The notes under the pieces: model-generated | Databases searched by the model: none | The model's input: only the letters and a program-made list of their open reading frames with translations | Told to the model about the DNA's origin: nothing | Made by a program: the position numbers and the translations under genes | Assembly (NCBI RefSeq): GCF_008831285.2 | Contig: NW_022205266.1 | Coordinates: forward strand, 1-27,587 | From: Nymphaea colorata | Lineage: Eukaryota; Streptophyta; Magnoliopsida; Nymphaeales; Nymphaeaceae | Length of the DNA stretch: 27,587 nucleotides | Direction of reading: 5' to 3' | Shown: positions 1 to 9,507 of the stretch, piece after piece | How the letters are laid out: each line of letters starts with the position of its first letter | Position numbering within the stretch: position 1 is the stretch's first letter

Positions 1-128
1 GAACATTAAAAAGTCTTTTACAATTATGAACAAAGTAAATAAGCACCTTTTTCACCCAAAGTAAATCTTCCCACCTACATTTTCTCTTTTTTAACTGGGT
101 ATCTTTCTTACTGCAAATACATGAAAAG

Positions 129-292
129 ATAAAAGATTTATCTCAAGAAGAGAAAGGAACTGCAACTAAACAGAAAGATGCAGATCTGAAACGGATGCAG
201 TTGGTACACCCTTTTGACTTCAGGGAGGGTGCATGCACTGCCCTTCAGGGACCTGTGGTTATAGCATTCCTGCCTACTGGGGTTCAGGCAAG
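129..292 (+). other. Exon-like open stretch, source gene not recognised
   Basis: The frame starting at 132 is open and reads like real protein, including the stretch HPFDFREGACTALQGPVVIAF (about 207-270, quoted here only as a motif) followed by LPTGVQA. It ends at a good plant splice donor, AAG|GTAAAC, with GT at 293-294. A pyrimidine-rich tract (about 84-112) and AG dinucleotides at 127-128 and 146-147 could supply an acceptor. I do not recognise the family. No neighbouring exon is visible before the copia LTR at 442, so this may be one exon of a gene that continues left of the window, or an isolated fragment. The donor and protein-like reading are seen; that it is expressed is inference. 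Confidence 0.4.
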
Positions 293-441
293 GTAAACAC
301 CATGGCTGTTAGGGGTATCAATCATTTTTAATAGTCACAATTAATGCCGTGGCTGTTGCATAGAACAAACAAAGCAGATTTTTGCTTTACCCAGTGATGA
401 TGACCAACCTATTCCATTCACTTAAATGACCATGGCTGTTG

Positions 442-867
442 TGTAAATGCACAAGCTGCAGACCGTTACAACTGCTCACCGGATGAAGGAAATCGTGAAG
501 ATCATTCGAGCTCAATGAATGAAGAAAATCATGAAGATCATGACAAATCAAACAAAAAGGCAACTATACCCGTTAGATTTAGAGTGATAAATCAAGGAAG
601 AACACCTCACGAGGCAGGGAATCTAGGCAAGAAAAGTGGCAACATATCCTCATCAAAGGAGAAAGAAATGATTATAGAAACTAGAAATTTAAGGAAGGAT
701 TGTTTGAATTTTAAACAAATCTGTAACAATCCCTCCAAGAAACATGTATAAATTTTCTCATCAAGGGAACCTCATATCCATCATTTTTCTTGGTGTGAGA
801 GACAGAGGACGTAGGATTCTAGTTAATCCAAACCACTTAAAATTTGAGTCTTGCATTTTTCCTTTCA
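442..867 (+). repeat. 5' LTR of the copia element (426 bp)
   Basis: It starts TGTAAATGC and ends TTTCA, so it has the TG...CA termini of an LTR, and the primer-binding site follows at the next base. Positions 442-655 align with 4683-4895 (3' LTR) with scattered substitutions and one single-base indel. The LTR carries its own TATA box, listed separately. The remaining 656-867 has no partner in the window because the 3' LTR is cut short. Confidence 0.93.
747..754 (+). promoter_or_regulatory. TATA box of the copia LTR promoter
   Basis: TATAAATT lies about 110 bp before the LTR end, the usual position for the promoter that starts genomic retrotransposon RNA. Transcription would begin some 25-35 bp downstream, near 780. 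Position and motif are seen; activity is inferred. Confidence 0.55.
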
Positions 868-879
868 TGGTATCAGAGC
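868..879 (+). other. Primer-binding site, initiator tRNA-Met
   Basis: TGGTATCAGAGC directly abuts the LTR end CA at 867. It is complementary to the 3' end of plant initiator tRNA-Met, the standard primer of Ty1/copia minus-strand synthesis. It fixes the LTR boundary and the element's orientation. Confidence 0.95.
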
Positions 880-908
880 ATAGTTCCGTGAGGATTAAGG
901 ATTTCTCC

Positions 909-2015
909 ATGGCTTCCGGTGCATCCTCTTCGTCCTTCATGGCAGCTAAGTATCCATATCCTTCAACGGTTAATGTTGCAAATTTTATCTCTATCAAACT
1001 CTCTCACAAGAATTACTTGCTTTGGAAAACCAAAATGCTTGGGCTGATTGAAGGCCAAGACATGATGGGTTTTATTGATGGACAAATCTCCAAACTGACC
1101 TCTACCATTGAAATTGTTGAAAATGGTGAGGCGGGTTCTGTCCCAAATCCAGAATTCTTTGCCTAGAAAAAAACAGACCGACTTCTTAGAGGGTGGATCA
1201 CTGGATCACTCTCAGAAGAAGTGCTAGGTCTTGTGGTTGGACTCCCAAGCTCGGCTGAAGTCTGGAATGCTCTTATAATGGTCTTTGCTAGAGAATCAAA
1301 AGACTGAGAATTTCTGTTAAACAGAAAATTGCAGACTTTTCAAAAGCAAGATAAAAATGTTACTGAGTATATAACAGGTTTCAAAACCATATGTGATGAG
1401 TTGGCAGCCATTGGGAAACCTCTGTTGGATCAAGACAAAGTTTGTTGGCTCATAAATGGGCTTGGATCAGGTTATGAATTGTTTATGACATCGATACTTC
1501 GACCTCCTATTCCTGCATATATTGATGTTGTTTCACTGCTTGAAAGCTACGACAACGTGAAAAACCTCCATGGGTTCCAACTTAATCCTAATGCTGCGTT
1601 CATAAGCCAGCAAGTTCAAGTTCAACCCTCTTACTCTCACAATTACAGAGGATGTGATCACTATAACAGAAAAAATAGTAACTCTTGCTTCAACTCGCGA
1701 GGACGTGGATTTCCACCCGCTTCTCAATCTCGTCCCACCAACACTCCAGCCAATGCCGGACGAAATACCACTCAATCTTCAGTCAAAGCAGTGTGTCAAA
1801 TTTGCGGCTTGAGTAATGACACGGCATTCAAATGCTACCACAGATTCAATCAGGCATATCAGCCCAAAGATCTTCCAAAATTTTTTTCCATTGTTCAAGT
1901 TGACGATCCTAATAATGCAGACTGGTATCCAGACACTGGCACAACTTCTCATGTTACAGATGATCCAGGTAAACTGAAACATCTCATTAAATACAACTCA
2001 TATTGGCTCTACTAA
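909..2015 (+). pseudogene. copia gag and protease, broken
   Basis: The reading frame begins at ATG 909 (MASGASSSS) and runs in one frame to 2015, interrupted by in-frame stops at 1164 and 1305. The N-terminal half is the plant copia Gag type (KNYLLWKTKMLGLIEGQD; later FQKQDKNVTEYI...LINGLGSGYE). A zinc knuckle follows near 1794-1850 (CQICG...KCYHRF), but the histidine expected in CCHC is an aspartate, so metal binding is probably lost. Next is the protease motif WYPDTGTTSHVT (about 1921-1956), whose D-T-G holds the catalytic aspartate. The frame then ends early because of a shift near 1999, after which the polyprotein continues one frame over. Confidence 0.9.
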
Positions 2016-2797
2016 TATTGATCTTGGAAATACAACTCTCCCTCTTGATAATGTGCTGGTTGTTCCTGCGATAAAGAAAAATCTTATTTCTGTAAGTCAG
2101 CTTACATCTTATATGCCCTATGTATTTGAGCTTACATCTGATTTGTTTTTTATTAAGGACAAGGAAACTAATCAGACGATTGCCAAGGGAGCTAGAGGGA
2201 AGACTTATACGTGCTCAAGACCAGACTGAAGGCAGTATTCTTTTCTGATCGTTTAATAACAGCAACGTCCGAAATTTGGCATAGTCACCTCGGCATCCAT
2301 CAGCTAAGATCATTGATTTTTTATCGTCCAAGGGTAGAATAAATTTGACAGCAAAAAAGTCTATGTTTTCTATTTGTCAAAGTTGTCAATTGGGAAAAGC
2401 AACACGTTTTCCTTTTCTTCCATTAGATGATGAATATTATGAACCCTTTGAAAAAATTCATTGTGATTTTTGGGGACCAGCACCGGTTGATTCTTGTCAA
2501 AAATTTTGATATTATGCTGTCTTTGTTGATCACCACTCTCGATACCCCTGGATCTATCCTTTAAAATCTAAGTCTGAATTTTTTACAAAGTTTATGGAAT
2601 TTCATAAGATGGTGACAACGCAATTCGGAAGATCTGTAAAAAATTTTCAAAGTGATGAAGGTGGTGAATTTAAGAGCGCTGTTTTTCTCTCTTATTTAAG
2701 AGAATGTGGAATCAAATATCTCAAGGCTTGCCCAAAAACTCCTGAACAGAATGGGTTGGTGGAGTGGAACACAGGTCAGTTACTGAACTTGGACTAA
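2002..2797 (+). pseudogene. copia pre-integrase zinc finger and integrase core, truncated
   Basis: From 2002, one frame on from gag, comes the GAG-pre-integrase stretch (LGNTTLPLDNVLVVPAIKKN, then LISVSQL). The HHCC part is visible as IWHSHLG (2274 on) and SICQSCQLGKA (about 2370-2400). The catalytic triad can be followed: D in CDFWGP (about 2465), D in FQSDEGGEF (about 2654), E in TPEQNGLVE (about 2743). Stops occur near 2227 and 2507. Just after the catalytic glutamate the sequence leaves integrase, so the C-terminal domain is deleted. A proline/serine-rich spacer to RT follows. Confidence 0.88.
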
Positions 2798-3107
2798 CTT
2801 TACTATTTCATAGTAATTTACCAACCTGCTCTCACCGAAGTGAACTCCCCTGATCTTGCGAGACTTCACAATTGTGAAACAGAACCTCCCTTTCTTGCTT
2901 CTTCTCTACAACAACCAGTCATGCCTCCCTTACCTATATCACCACCAGAGTCACCAGTTTTCGCTCACCATCACCGCTTGGTCGCCAGCTCCTCACTCGT
3001 CATCGCCGCCTAGCTCACCCTCTCCAATCTCATCTAATGCCTTACCTAATACCTCTACTAGACTGTCTCATCCTATGGTCATGCATTCTCAAAATGGTAT
3101 TGTTAAA

Positions 3108-4670
3108 CCCAATCCCAAATACATATTAACTACCCATGCTCCCACCCAACCAAGACATTTTTCCATTGCTGTTAAACATCCTGGTTGGAGGCAAGCTATG
3201 GAGGATGAAATGGCAGCATTGATTGCAAATGGCACATGGACCTTGGTACCTCGCAATCCCTCCATGCATATTATTGGCAGCCAATGGGTTTACAAAACCA
3301 AATTGAATAGTGATGGCCACGTTGATAGACTTAAGGCAAGGCTGGTAGCACAGGGTTATACTCAAGTTGAAGGTGTGGATTTCCTTGAAACCTTTTCACC
3401 AGTTGTTAAACCAGCGGCTATTCTGATCGTTCTCTCTGTTGCTCTTATGAATACCTGGCCACTTAAACAACTTGATGTCAAAAATGCATTCTTGAATGGC
3501 TATTTGACTGAAACTGTATTCATTGAGCAGCCTCCATGTTTCAAAGATGATCGATTTCCACACCTTGTTTGCAACTTAAATTGTGCGCTATATGGCCTCA
3601 AACATGCCCCTCGAGCTTGGTATGATCTTTTGCTCAATTCTTATTTTCTCACAATTTTCAAGCCAGCTATGCAGATCCATCATTATTTGTTCAACTGCAA
3701 TAGTCAACTATAATTATACTTCTATTATATGTGGATGATATCATTCTCACTGGTAGCAGTCCAACTTTTCTTGCATCCTTTCAAAAGGAAGTATCACGTA
3801 CATTTGCTATGAATGATCTTGAGGACTTACATTATTTCTTAGGCATTCAAGTTCAATGCACTGCTTCTGGACTATTCCTCAACCAGCAATGCTATGCTAT
3901 GGAAATTGTAGAATGCGCTCAGATGCAATCGTGCAGATCAACTGTTACCCCAATGGTTACTAATGTTTCCAGAAACAACACTGCAGAAGAAGAAGCATAT
4001 CCCAATGCTACATTGTATCGTAGTCTTGTTGGCACTCTGCAATATCTTACGTTTACACGACCAGACATCACTTATGTTGTTGATTATGTGTCATAGTTTA
4101 TGCACGTTCCCTCCCTGCGACCTTTCTAGTTGCTGAAACGCATTCTTCGCTATATTCAAGGTACTATCTCTCTTGGGATGCAATTCTTTAGCCCAACAAA
4201 TTATCAGTTCGAGCTTATTCTAATGCAGATTGGGCCGCTGCCCCTCCATTCGTCGCTCTACCACAGGCTACTGCACCTTTTGGGCCCCAATTGTATTTCC
4301 TGGGCATCTAAAATACAACAAAGTGTTGTGCGATCTTCTTGTGAAGTAGAATATCGTGCTCTTGCAACAACAGCAGCAGAACTAACTTGGATCATGTTCA
4401 TTCTTAAGATCTTGGACTGTTTCCTCTCAACCTCCCTTGCTTTTATGTGACAATCTTTCTGCTTTGCAATCCACCATAAATGCCCATCACTCCCGGATGA
4501 AGCATATTGAGCTTGATTTTCATTTTGTACGGCAAAAAGTGGCTCTTGGATCGTTAGTTACTCAATATCGCCGCTCATCAGCTTGCTGATATGTTTACAA
4601 AGCCATTGCCCCATCATCGATTGACAACATTGGGTCACAATCTCGGACTTCGCTACAGTCTACGCTCGAG
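3108..4670 (+). pseudogene. copia reverse transcriptase and RNase H, broken
   Basis: The RT domain starts near 3108. It shows GWRQAMEDEMAAL, NGTWTLVPR, the conserved LKARLVAQGYTQVEGVDF, FSPVVK, LDVKNAFLNG and LYGLKHAPRAWY. A frameshift near 3670 separates this from the active site YVDD (3728-3739), which is itself intact and followed by IILTGSS. Downstream are LHYFLGIQV, YRSLVGTLQYLTFTRPDI and, after more shifts, the RNase H region with SSCEVEYRALATTAAELTWI (about 4333-4392). The C-terminus reads DMFTKPLPHHRL near 4588-4625. Families and order are clear; no continuous frame remains. Confidence 0.92.
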
Positions 4671-4682
4671 ATTGAAGGGGCA
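4670..4682 (+). other. Polypurine tract of the copia element
   Basis: GATTGAAGGGGCA lies immediately before the 3' LTR start TGTTAACGC at 4683. This is the primer for plus-strand synthesis in LTR elements. It matches the usual copia form and fixes the 3' LTR boundary. Confidence 0.85.
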
Positions 4683-4895
4683 TGTTAACGCACAAGCTGC
4701 AGATCGTTACAGCTGCTCACTGGATGAAGGAAATCGTGAACATCATGCCAGCTCAACGAATGAAGAAAATCATGAAGATCATGACAAATCAAACAAAAAG
4801 GCAACTATACCCATTAGATTTGGAGTGATAAATCAAGGAAGAACACCTCACGAGGCAGGGAATCTAGGCAAGAAAAGTGCAATGTATCCTCATCA
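4683..4895 (+). repeat. 3' LTR of the copia element, truncated
   Basis: It aligns with 442-655 of the 5' LTR up to CCTCATCA, then changes at once into CNL-derived sequence (ACTTGTTCACATTGTTGG). About half of the expected 426 bp is missing, including the TATA region and the terminal CA. The loss happened after integration, by deletion or rearrangement at this junction. Confidence 0.9.
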
Positions 4896-4901
4896 CTTGT
4901 T

Positions 4902-6840
4902 CACATTGTTGGCTGATTCCAATTCTTACTTGCAGGTTTATATTGAACACTTGACCAATTTCAAGTGGTTAGGGTGTTGTCATTGAGGGATGCGAAATGG
5001 ATGAGCTGCTAAAGTCCATTGAATACCTTTCACTTGTAAAATATCTCATCTAAGCAATTCTAAGTGAGACGGTTGCCCAGTTCAATCTGCAGACTTTGTA
5101 ACTTGCAAACATTGGATTTAAATTATAGCAAAATTGAAGAGTTGCCAAGGAAATGGGTGAACTCTGCAACTTGAGGTTTCTTGGGCTGAACTGGACATGG
5201 GAATTGAAATTTATAGCGGAAGGCTTGGGGAAGCTTACCAATTTACGGACCTTGCATAGATTTGTGACATTAGGGAACTAAAAGTCTTGAACAAACTACA
5301 GGGGGAATTGTCAATACAAGGGTTGGGGGGGACAAGAAAAGCTATTGATTGTGCAAGAAATGCACAATTGCTTAAGGAGAAGCATGGCATAATTAATTTG
5401 GAATTCTACTTTGGAATTACTGGAGGTGTTTCTGAACAGAGTAATGACGAACAGAGTGGTGCACTGGAGGCATTGGAACCTCCACTTGGGCTGGAGTGCT
5501 TGGAGATAGGTGATTATATAGGAAAGATGCCAGTTTGGCATTTGAATACTGAGTATACCAAGCTACATTCACTAAAGCTGGAAAGATGCCATTTATGGGA
5601 AAAACTAATAAGCATTACCTCGTTGAAAGTACTAAATGTCATCAATTGCCCAGCACTATGTGAAATAGATAGCACGCCTGCCTTTGAGCCGTTGAAGGTG
5701 GAGGAATGCTGCAGCCTAGAGCAATTTCCTCATCACATGCCTGCTCTCAAGTGGTTGGACGTGGCACTTTGTGGCAGCCTAGAGCAATTGCCTGATCACA
5801 GGCCTGCTCTCAAGTCGTTGATGGTGTGGGCATGTGATGGCCTAAAGGCTCTTGTTAACATGCCTGCCTTGGAGTCATTGGAGGTGAGTTATTGTGATTG
5901 TATAGAGCATTTACATGACATGGCTGCTCTCAAGTCATTGATGGTGCGGAAATGTGATAGGCTGAAGACTCTAGCTGACATGCCTGCCTTGGAGTCATTG
6001 GAGGTAGAATTTTGTGACAGCCTAGAGTAATTACGTCATGACATGCCTCCTCTCAAGTCGTAGAAGGTGTACGGACCTAATAGCTTGAAGGCTTTTGTTA
6101 ACGTTCCTTTACTTGAGGAGTTGATGGTGGAAGGTTTGCTCAACTGGGAAGGGTGGCCAGCAGATGGATTAGGGGAAACAACAATGACTTCTATGCCAAG
6201 GTTAAGAGAGGCGAATTTTGTGAATTGTCCAAGGATGCAGACAAAAGGCTTGCTTGATGCTCTATTGGAGCTGGCGGGGCATGATGGTCAAGTGACTCAG
6301 CTTCAAAGTCTGTCAGTGTGTTGTTGCCTACGTGCAAGATTGTGATGGAAATTCCTTGAGCAACTGCCTAACCTCATTGAGTTAAGGTTGGATCCAGACT
6401 CAGCAGTACTGCTGCCATCACCATTGCCATCCGAGGTATCAACATTTCTACCCTCCCTCAAGTCTCTGTCTTTGAGCGACACGAATGTTGATGAGGTCAA
6501 ATTGGGAAGGGTGCCTCAGTGCTTGTGGGGTCTCTCCCAACTGGAGACATTGTACCTAAACTATTTCTATGAGGACATCAGCTTGGGAGGCCACTGGCAA
6601 TGCCTCCCAAAACTGAGATACCTAGAGCTTCAATACTTCCCCAATCTGAAGTCTCTGGTGGACATTACTACCCACCAAAATGAAAATGATGCAGTAGAAA
6701 CAACATGTCCCATGGATGCAAATGAACAGATCGCCTGCCTCTCGAAGCTTGAAAAGTTGGTAATTTACTTTTGTCCAGCACTCCATCTGCCACAGGAGCT
6801 CAGGGACCATCTTGGGGAAAGGTTATCCATCCTAGGCTAA
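4902..6840 (+). pseudogene. CNL resistance pseudogene 1: LRR half only
   Basis: This is the leucine-rich-repeat part of a plant CC-NB-ARC-LRR receptor (RGA / RPP13-like type), normally a cytosolic immune sensor. Seen in order: FTLLADSNSYLQVYIEHLTNF; VLSLRDAKWM; LCNLQTLDLNYSKIEELP; GLGKLTNLRTLHRFV; and LKVLNKLQGELSIQGLGG, the usual bridge in this class. After that come LRRs (5287-6030, open) and a C-terminal LRR part (6388-6840) ending LPQELRDHLGERLSILG. Frameshifts occur near 4975, 5000 and 5140; stops occur near 5050, 5276, 6027 and 6060; another shift is near 6345. CC and NB-ARC are absent because the copia 3' LTR sits directly to the left. It could not make a functional receptor. Confidence 0.9.
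5690..6072 (+). repeat. LRR-coding tandem repeat with two-LRR higher-order unit
   Basis: Successive LRRs of about 20-23 codons alternate between two types: 'ALKSLMV.xCDxLKxLxDMP' and 'ALESLEVxxCDxxExLxDM'. The pair 5821-5940 recurs at 5941-6066 with high nucleotide similarity, for example ATGCCTGCCTTGGAGTCATT in both. The array therefore grew by duplication of LRR pairs. The last unit carries the stops near 6027 and 6060. Confidence 0.8.
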
Positions 6841-7115
6841 AGTGGTTGAGGTGCTATCATGTTACGGAACCTTTTCTGTTTCGTTGGCTGAAGCCTTCAG
6901 TATTTACATATGCCTGCACTTGATCTGCCGCAGGAGTTAAGATGCCATCTTGGAGGAAAGGTAACAATTATTCGATATGTTTTAGTGTTTAAAATCGGTG
7001 ACGGATTGTAACTATATATTTTTTTGTTCAAGTATGAATCTTTTGCATTTCGTCGGCTCTTTTTTTCTCTCCGTTGTTTGATTTAGGTCTTGTACATTTT
7101 TTATGTCATGTTTTC
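6841..7115 (+). pseudogene. Second copy of the CNL C-terminus plus 3' flank
   Basis: 6910-6965 repeats the end of pseudogene 1. It reads MPALDLPQELRCHLGGK, against PALHLPQELRDHLGERL about 130 bp earlier, and then runs into an AT-rich 3' flank. It is a short tandem duplication of the terminal LRR exon end, with no open frame of its own. The AT-rich flank (6962-7115) is matched again at 7391-7530. Confidence 0.65.
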
Positions 7116-7214
7116 CATCTGCAAAAGTAGTGTGAATCTGTAAAAATCAATAGATTGCAACTGCTTTCATTAAACATGACAGAAGTCAATAGGACTTGGT
7201 CATGTTGGTGTGGT

Positions 7215-7530
7215 TTCACTGAGAACATCTGCTTGGGTGGCCACAGGAAATGCCTCCCGGAACTGAGAAAGCCAGTTCTTTTTTACTTCCCCAATCTCAA
7301 GTCTTCCGGTGGGTGCAAATAGTACTTATCCTCAACAAAATGATGCAGTAGCAACCACATTTCTCACGGATAAACAGGAACAGATCGCCTTACAATTATT
7401 GAAATGTTTTAGTTTGTAAAAAATTGGTGACAGATTGAAACTATTTTTTTTTTGTTAAACATGAACTTTTTTGCTTTTTGTTGGCTCTTTTCTTTCCCTC
7501 CCTTGCTTTATTTAAGATTTGTAAAATTTT
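7215..7530 (+). pseudogene. Third, internally deleted copy of the CNL 3' end
   Basis: 7215-7390 aligns with 6565-6742, sharing ATCAGCTTGGGAGGCCAC-like and TACTTCCCCAATCT blocks and GAACAGATCGCCT. 7391-7530 then aligns with 6962-7115 (ACAATTATT...ATGTTTTAG, TTGTTGGCTC, TTTTTATG). The roughly 220 bp between those two source segments is absent. Stops and indels are frequent; it is a remnant. Confidence 0.7.
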
Positions 7531-8570
7531 TATGCCACATTTTCCATTTTCTCTTTCACCCACCACACATTTGGTCAATTAGTTCATAGTCGATCCAACC
7601 ACCAATTAATTTTTATGCATCCTCATAATATTTTTCTTCCTTTATTTTTCTTGACTGTCACATCATAATAGAATGGACAGTCTTAACTCTTGAGAAGATG
7701 CACTAGCCAGCACTATATACATTCCTCACAATCATTCGCAGCTCATGCATTTTAAAATTTCCTTTTAATTCTAGGGGATATATTGAAGTATTAAAATTTT
7801 ACATTGTTTGCAATGTGTAAGGTTCTAAGAAATCACACCAACATGTCCATATGAAACTTTTTGGCATCGCTTGTTTTATAAGGAAGCAGGCATTAATGAT
7901 TGGATGTCTTCTCTCTTGGCACATGTTATGATGATTTTAATACACCAATTCCAGAATTTTAGTCTTGCTCTATAAACACATAATTTTCAATTTTAAAACC
8001 AAAGTTCCAGTCTATCAAAGGGAAACTAGAGTTGGAAGTTTCATTCCAATTCTAGTTGAAGGTGAAATTTTGTTTCTATAACACAAGGTGGTCATACGCC
8101 CCCTTAAACTTAGTCCTCTAAGGCTTTCTAGAAGTGTTTATGGCATCATTGAAGGTGGTTCCACGAAAAGTTATAGGTGGCTATTCAGTTCCACGAAAAC
8201 ATATGCCACGCAAGGTTGGGGAGAGAATGGAACTGCTTTTACAAAGATACAAATGGAACCATATGTTCTCTTCAATTTGTCACATTGACAATTTGTCCTT
8301 GTGAAGAGAGAGAGGGAGAAAAGGGGGGGGGTGCAGAAACCCCTTGTTTTCATGGTTTTACCATAGAATTTGTTCTTATTGGTGCGCAACTTTCTGATTA
8401 AGTTCAAATTTTAAGTTGTTTGCCCATTTAACTTACAGCACTAAAAATAATATCTTGGTACTACAGGACAATCATACCCCAGTTTGTATCTCAAGGAAAC
8501 CAATTTTCCTTTCAACTCGAGGTAACAAGTTTTGCTTTGGTGTCATACACGAATTGAACGAGTTGACGTG
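7531..8570. other. AT-rich intergenic stretch, no gene seen
   Basis: Both strands were read and no family motif was recognised. The short open frames at 8088-8288 and 8177-8401 overlap, have no homologous look and contain low-complexity G/A runs (about 8305-8330). One short local repeat, TTCCACGAAAA, occurs twice (about 8159 and 8190). Confidence 0.5.
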
Positions 8571-8574
8571 AACA

Positions 8575-8703
8575 AGTTTTAAAAAACGTGTTAGGCCATA
8601 AATGAGTTAAGCAAGTTAAGGGAGTCGAGCTCGAGCTTGATGTTGTATAATCAAGTCAAGCTCAAGAGGGACAAGCTTGGGCTCGACGCATGTGCAGCCC
8701 TAC
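8575..8703. mobile_element. Probable fragment of a GGGCTGCA-ended DNA element
   Basis: The stretch is rich in GAGCTCGAGCTTG-like words and ends ...GCTCGACGCATGTGCAGCCCTA near 8703. Repeats ending TGCAGCCCTA with internal AGCTCGAGC words are common non-autonomous elements in plants. The matching left end TAGGGCTGCA is not visible here, so this is one end only. The superfamily is not determined. Confidence 0.35.
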
Positions 8704-9507
8704 ATGGCGAAGCAACGTCGTTGCTACGAGTTTAGGTGTCCCAAAAATTTTTATTAACAATATAACAGATAGCAAAAAACAAGATACCTGAGCTAGAACA
8801 AACAAAAAGGAAGAGAGACATAAACCTCAAATACAAAGATAGAAACTACAACTAACCAAAAAGAAGATAGGCAAAAAACCAACCTCACTATACAAATGGA
8901 TTACAGCCTCATTGCAATCTTGTTGACAGAAAATACATCAGCTACAGAAAGCCATTTTCTGCACAGCATTTCACAACATACAGACATTTTCTGCACACCA
9001 TTTCACCACATATAGATCGACCGCAAAACCTTGTAGTAAGGAGGAAAGATCACCTCTTGATGTTTCCACTTTATACCAGCTATCATATCCTTTAAATCAT
9101 TGCAGACTCCACATTCAAGACCACTCAGAATCAAATTGGCTGATGCATAATAGAATTTCTTTGTTTTCTTATGTTCCAAAAGAGTACATGTAAGCATAAA
9201 CACAGCGTATTGCAACCCATTTATTTGAAAGAGCATTTGAACCACTGTGAGATTACTTTTTGAATAGAGTTATGCACTTCTAGCCATGACCCCTCCCCCC
9301 ATATATTTTGGAAAAAATATGATACTTATATTTTTAATTTTTTTTAATTTGCGCTATATAAAAATTTTGAAAAATATTGTTCAGTACTTGTATATTTTTT
9401 GCAAATACTTTTCTACCCTTCCTAAAAAAATTGCTGGCCTCGCCCTAGTATCTAGGGTCTTCTATGTTTTATTTCATGTCCATTTCATCTCAAGTTAATG
9501 AAATTAT

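Larger units (their letters stand above)
442..4895 (+). mobile_element. Ty1/copia LTR retrotransposon, degenerate, 3' LTR truncated
   Basis: The parts lie in canonical copia order: LTR, primer-binding site, gag, protease, integrase, reverse transcriptase, RNase H, polypurine tract, LTR. Integrase before RT is diagnostic of copia as opposed to gypsy. Coding is broken by at least two nonsense codons in gag (1164, 1305), a frameshift near 2000, stops near 2227 and 2507, a large deletion after about 2770 in integrase, and further shifts near 3670 and 4096. The left LTR is complete; the right one stops after about 213 bp at NLR-like DNA. The two LTRs differ at roughly 14 of 214 aligned positions by eye, so the insertion is not recent. 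No target-site duplication can be tested because the right end is missing. The element cannot be autonomous. Confidence 0.93.

Noticed and set aside
299-441. Three copies of a CCRTGGCTGTT word before the copia LTR
   Set aside because: Noted as a possible target duplication or promoter repeat, but the copies are short, unevenly spaced and cannot be compared with the missing 3' flank.
515-751. 78-codon frame starting MNEENHEDHDKSNKK
   Set aside because: It lies wholly in the 5' LTR and recurs in the 3' LTR; charged residues come from AAT/GAA-rich LTR DNA, not a gene.
8088-8401. Two overlapping small plus-strand frames
   Set aside because: No motif, G-run low complexity, no codon-level support.
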